DNA from: CAVVIH01 sp963748295
GTDB taxonomy: Bacteria; Acidobacteriota; Vicinamibacteria; Vicinamibacterales; 2-12-FULL-66-21
DNA: 64,000 bases
Direction: 5' to 3'
NCBI GenBank assembly: GCA_963748295.1
Contig: CAVVIH010000008.1
Coordinates: forward strand, 496,001 to 560,000
Shown here: piece after piece, positions 62,191 through 64,000 of the stretch
How the letters are laid out: each line of letters starts with the position of its first letter
Numbering within the stretch: position 1 is the stretch's first letter
Notes under the pieces: generated by a model
Database searches by the model: none
Told to the model about the DNA's origin: nothing
The model's input: only the letters and a program-made list of their open reading frames with translations
Position numbers and translations under genes: made by a program

Positions 62191-63393
62191 TCACAGGTAA
62201 CTGAGCCACCAGTCGCGGCGGCGTGCCCTCAAGCGCGCAAACCACAGGCAGACAGGGTAGAGCGCCGCGACGACGCCCGCCCACACGGCATACGTCACCC
62301 ACAGTTCCCACCCGTAGTCAGGCGGAAACAGGCTCCGTGGCGTGCCGAGCGTCGGCGGCGGCAGGAAGAGGAATGGCGCATTCCCGTAACGCAGCCACGT
62401 CAGCCCGATCGACAGCGCGTGGATCAGCGGAATGTGCAGCACGAAGTAGAAGAGCGGCACCCGCCCGAACACGACGAACGGATGCCGCTCGCTCAGGCGG
62501 AGCCGATCGATCAGCCCGAGAAACAGAATCGCCGGGCCGAGGGTCATGAGCAGGAACGCAAGCGAGGGCGGATACTTCGTGGCGTTCAGGAACGAGAGCC
62601 AGGTGTAGAGCGGACGGCTCTGCACCGCCCACGGCCGCGGATCGCCGTAAACGTTCAGCCCGCGGACCAGCACGAACGCGGCAATCAGTCCCAGCCCCGT
62701 TGCGATCAGGATCGGGCGACGGCGTTCCGGTGCAAGGCGGTACACCTGGCCGAAGCAGAACCCCGCGGCCATGACGCCTATCCATGGTACGAGCGGGTAG
62801 GCGACGATCACGACCGGCGGGCCTGGCGTCAGCAGGCCCGGCGCGTGGAGCACCTGCCAGAGCCAGCCGGAGGCGCCGAGCTGCGCTGCGTTCACGCCGT
62901 CGAACAGATTGTGCAGCGCGATCATCGCCACGCTGAGCGCGGCCAGCGCCCGCGTCGGCAGGTAGACGAGCGCCGCGAGAGCAATCATGCTCATGCCGAG
63001 CGCCCAGAAGACCAGCAGGAACATCGGGCTGAACGTCAGATCGAAGAAGAACCCGATGCGGACGATCGTGAACTCGAGGACGATCAGCCAGAGCCCGCGC
63101 GTCCACAGGAACCGCGAGAGGGCCGCCCTGGTGGCGCCGCGCTGCAGTCGAAGGTACGCCGACGTCCCGGCGCTGAACATGAACACGGGCGCGCAGACGT
63201 GCGTGATCCACCGCGTGAAGAAGATCGCGGGCGTCGTCTGCATCAGGTCTTCGGGTGGAAACGCCATGGCCGCCGCATGGACGTAGTCGCGGGTGTGATC
63301 GAGCGCCATGATCACCATCACCAGCCCGCGCAGGATGTCGACCGCCTGAACGCGCTCGGCAATGCGCGGCCCCGGCGGCGCCGCCGTGGTCAT
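62191..63393 (-). CDS. DUF1624-type multi-pass membrane protein (acyltransferase-like)
   Basis: 400 residues with about ten membrane helices. The N-terminus RVQAVDILRGLVMVIMALDH TRD and the pattern of the HGSNAT/DUF1624 group (R...D..RG.....M...H) are evident, as are WITHVCAPVFMFSAGTSAYL and FGRVPLFYFVLHIPLIHALS. Members of this group are predicted to transfer acyl groups across the membrane to sugars. Convergent with the preceding small membrane protein and overlapping the next gene's end by 4 bases. Confidence 0.82.
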   Translation of the reverse strand: MTTAAPPGPRIAERVQAVDILRGLVMVIMALDHTRDYVHAAAMAFPPEDLMQTTPAIFFTRWITHVCAPVFMFSAGTSAYLRLQRGATRAALSRFLWTRGLWLIVLEFTIVRIGFFFDLTFSPMFLLVFWALGMSMIALAALVYLPTRALAALSVAMIALHNLFDGVNAAQLGASGWLWQVLHAPGLLTPGPPVVIVAYPLVPWIGVMAAGFCFGQVYRLAPERRRPILIATGLGLIAAFVLVRGLNVYGDPRPWAVQSRPLYTWLSFLNATKYPPSLAFLLMTLGPAILFLGLIDRLRLSERHPFVVFGRVPLFYFVLHIPLIHALSIGLTWLRYGNAPFLFLPPPTLGTPRSLFPPDYGWELWVTYAVWAGVVAALYPVCLWFARLRARRRDWWLSYL

Positions 63394-63965
63394 TGCGACA
63401 CTGGGAGCGATCGGATCAGCGCGTCGATGCCGTTCAGCAGGCTGTCGCAGGTTGCCGAGAGGGCCTGCCGCAGCTCTGCACGTTCGGCCGGCTGCGACGC
63501 AGCAGCCATTCTCGCGCCCAGATCGCGGATGTCGTTCACCGTTGCGCGCACTTCCTGCCGCACGACTGACAGCGCGTCGGTCGAACCGCTGTTCTGTTCC
63601 GAAGCGAGCGCCTGCTGCCTGACCTTCTGCAGAACGCCGCGAATCCAGTCGCTGCCTCGATCGAGCTGGAAGAGCAGGTACTGCCTGCCGCCGATGATCG
63701 TCGCGACCACCTTGTAGTGGAACTCCTGCCCCGCCTCATCCACTTCCACACACGGGCCCCACTCGCGCCGCGCTGCCTCGCGGTGCCGCCAGACGTCGTT
63801 CGCTTCTTCGAGGATGTGTCCCAGGAACGGGAACGTCATGTCGGCGGTCAGGCGGCTGAACCAGGCGGGCGGCGGCGCCACGGCGGCAAACGATCCACCC
63901 GAGCGCCGTTCGAACACGGCGATGTCCATGGCAGGCAGGAGAGTCTTCAGCAGGTCGTCGCTCAT
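63390..63965 (-). CDS. Putative cytoplasmic sensor-domain protein
   Basis: 191 residues. Residues 1-120 look like a PAS/GAF-type sensor (DIAVFERRSGGSFAAVAPPP, FHYKVVATIIGGRQYLLFQL), and 125-190 are helical with SVVRQEVRATVNDIRDLGAR resembling the start of a coiled-coil or dimerisation region. No catalytic domain is present. ATG at 63965 is 35 bases from the window edge, so an upstream partner on the same strand, perhaps a regulator, is cut off. Function not recognised. Confidence 0.6.
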   Translation of the reverse strand: MSDDLLKTLLPAMDIAVFERRSGGSFAAVAPPPAWFSRLTADMTFPFLGHILEEANDVWRHREAARREWGPCVEVDEAGQEFHYKVVATIIGGRQYLLFQLDRGSDWIRGVLQKVRQQALASEQNSGSTDALSVVRQEVRATVNDIRDLGARMAAASQPAERAELRQALSATCDSLLNGIDALIRSLPVSQ

Positions 63966-64000
63966 GGCGTTACCGTTGAATCTGGATGTCAGACGAGGAG

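Overview
The window is a high-GC segment of a bacterial chromosome that contains the replication origin. The gene order yidC-yidD-rnpA-rpmH (minus strand) | dnaA-dnaN-gyrB-gyrA (plus strand) is the classic oriC neighbourhood. Three large 'orphan' FtsX/MacB-type permeases of the ADOP class, a PadR regulator, BlaI/M56 genes and secreted HEAT-repeat and PKD proteins point to an Acidobacteriota, probably of the Vicinamibacteria type. The taxonomic call is inference from gene content, not a search result.

Layout. 1-10.2 kb: membrane insertase/RNase P/L34 block, origin with DnaA boxes on both sides of dnaA, then clamp and gyrase genes (recF is absent between dnaN and gyrB). 10.2-18.2 kb: PcrA helicase, then a leucine block (leuC-leuD, a convergent LysR regulator, leuA, leuB). 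18.2-27.6 kb: glmS, glmU, a TPR protein, rsmI, a DUF885 peptidase, an FmdB zinc ribbon, galU, serS and tRNA-Ser(TGA). 27.6-32.7 kb: a small membrane protein, a methyltransferase, a DAACS symporter and two CNNM/CorC-type proteins. 32.9-39.6 kb: the most distinctive block, read on the minus strand as blaI, an M56 (BlaR1-type) protease fused to ten HEAT repeats, two further HEAT-repeat proteins and an ADOP permease. 39.8-52.2 kb: mscL, an AraC regulator, a lipoprotein, a second ADOP permease, a PQQ-type propeller protein, an M55 peptidase, a dehydrogenase, an amidohydrolase, an alpha/beta hydrolase, a YidB/OmpA chimera and a histidine kinase. 52.5-57.8 kb: a giant secreted protein with seven PKD-like domains followed by four and a half nearly identical 193-codon repeats. 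57.8-64 kb: a third ADOP permease, a repeat-containing exported protein, PadR with a strong palindromic operator, membrane proteins and a partial regulatory block.

Two window-wide patterns stand out. First, seven conserved genes (rpmH, gyrB, gyrA, the DUF885 peptidase, the M56 protease, a lipoprotein and an exported protein) each have a total length of exactly 3n+1, so each carries one surplus base; the 193-codon repeats carry many more indels. This is most simply an insertion-biased sequence error, but the constant direction deserves checking. Second, intergenic gaps and one protein linker contain short arrays of degenerate 7-base units, a different heptamer at each locus and often as inverted pairs, resembling the heptameric STRR repeats described in cyanobacteria.

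No CRISPR array, transposase, prophage or recognisable anti-phage locus was seen.
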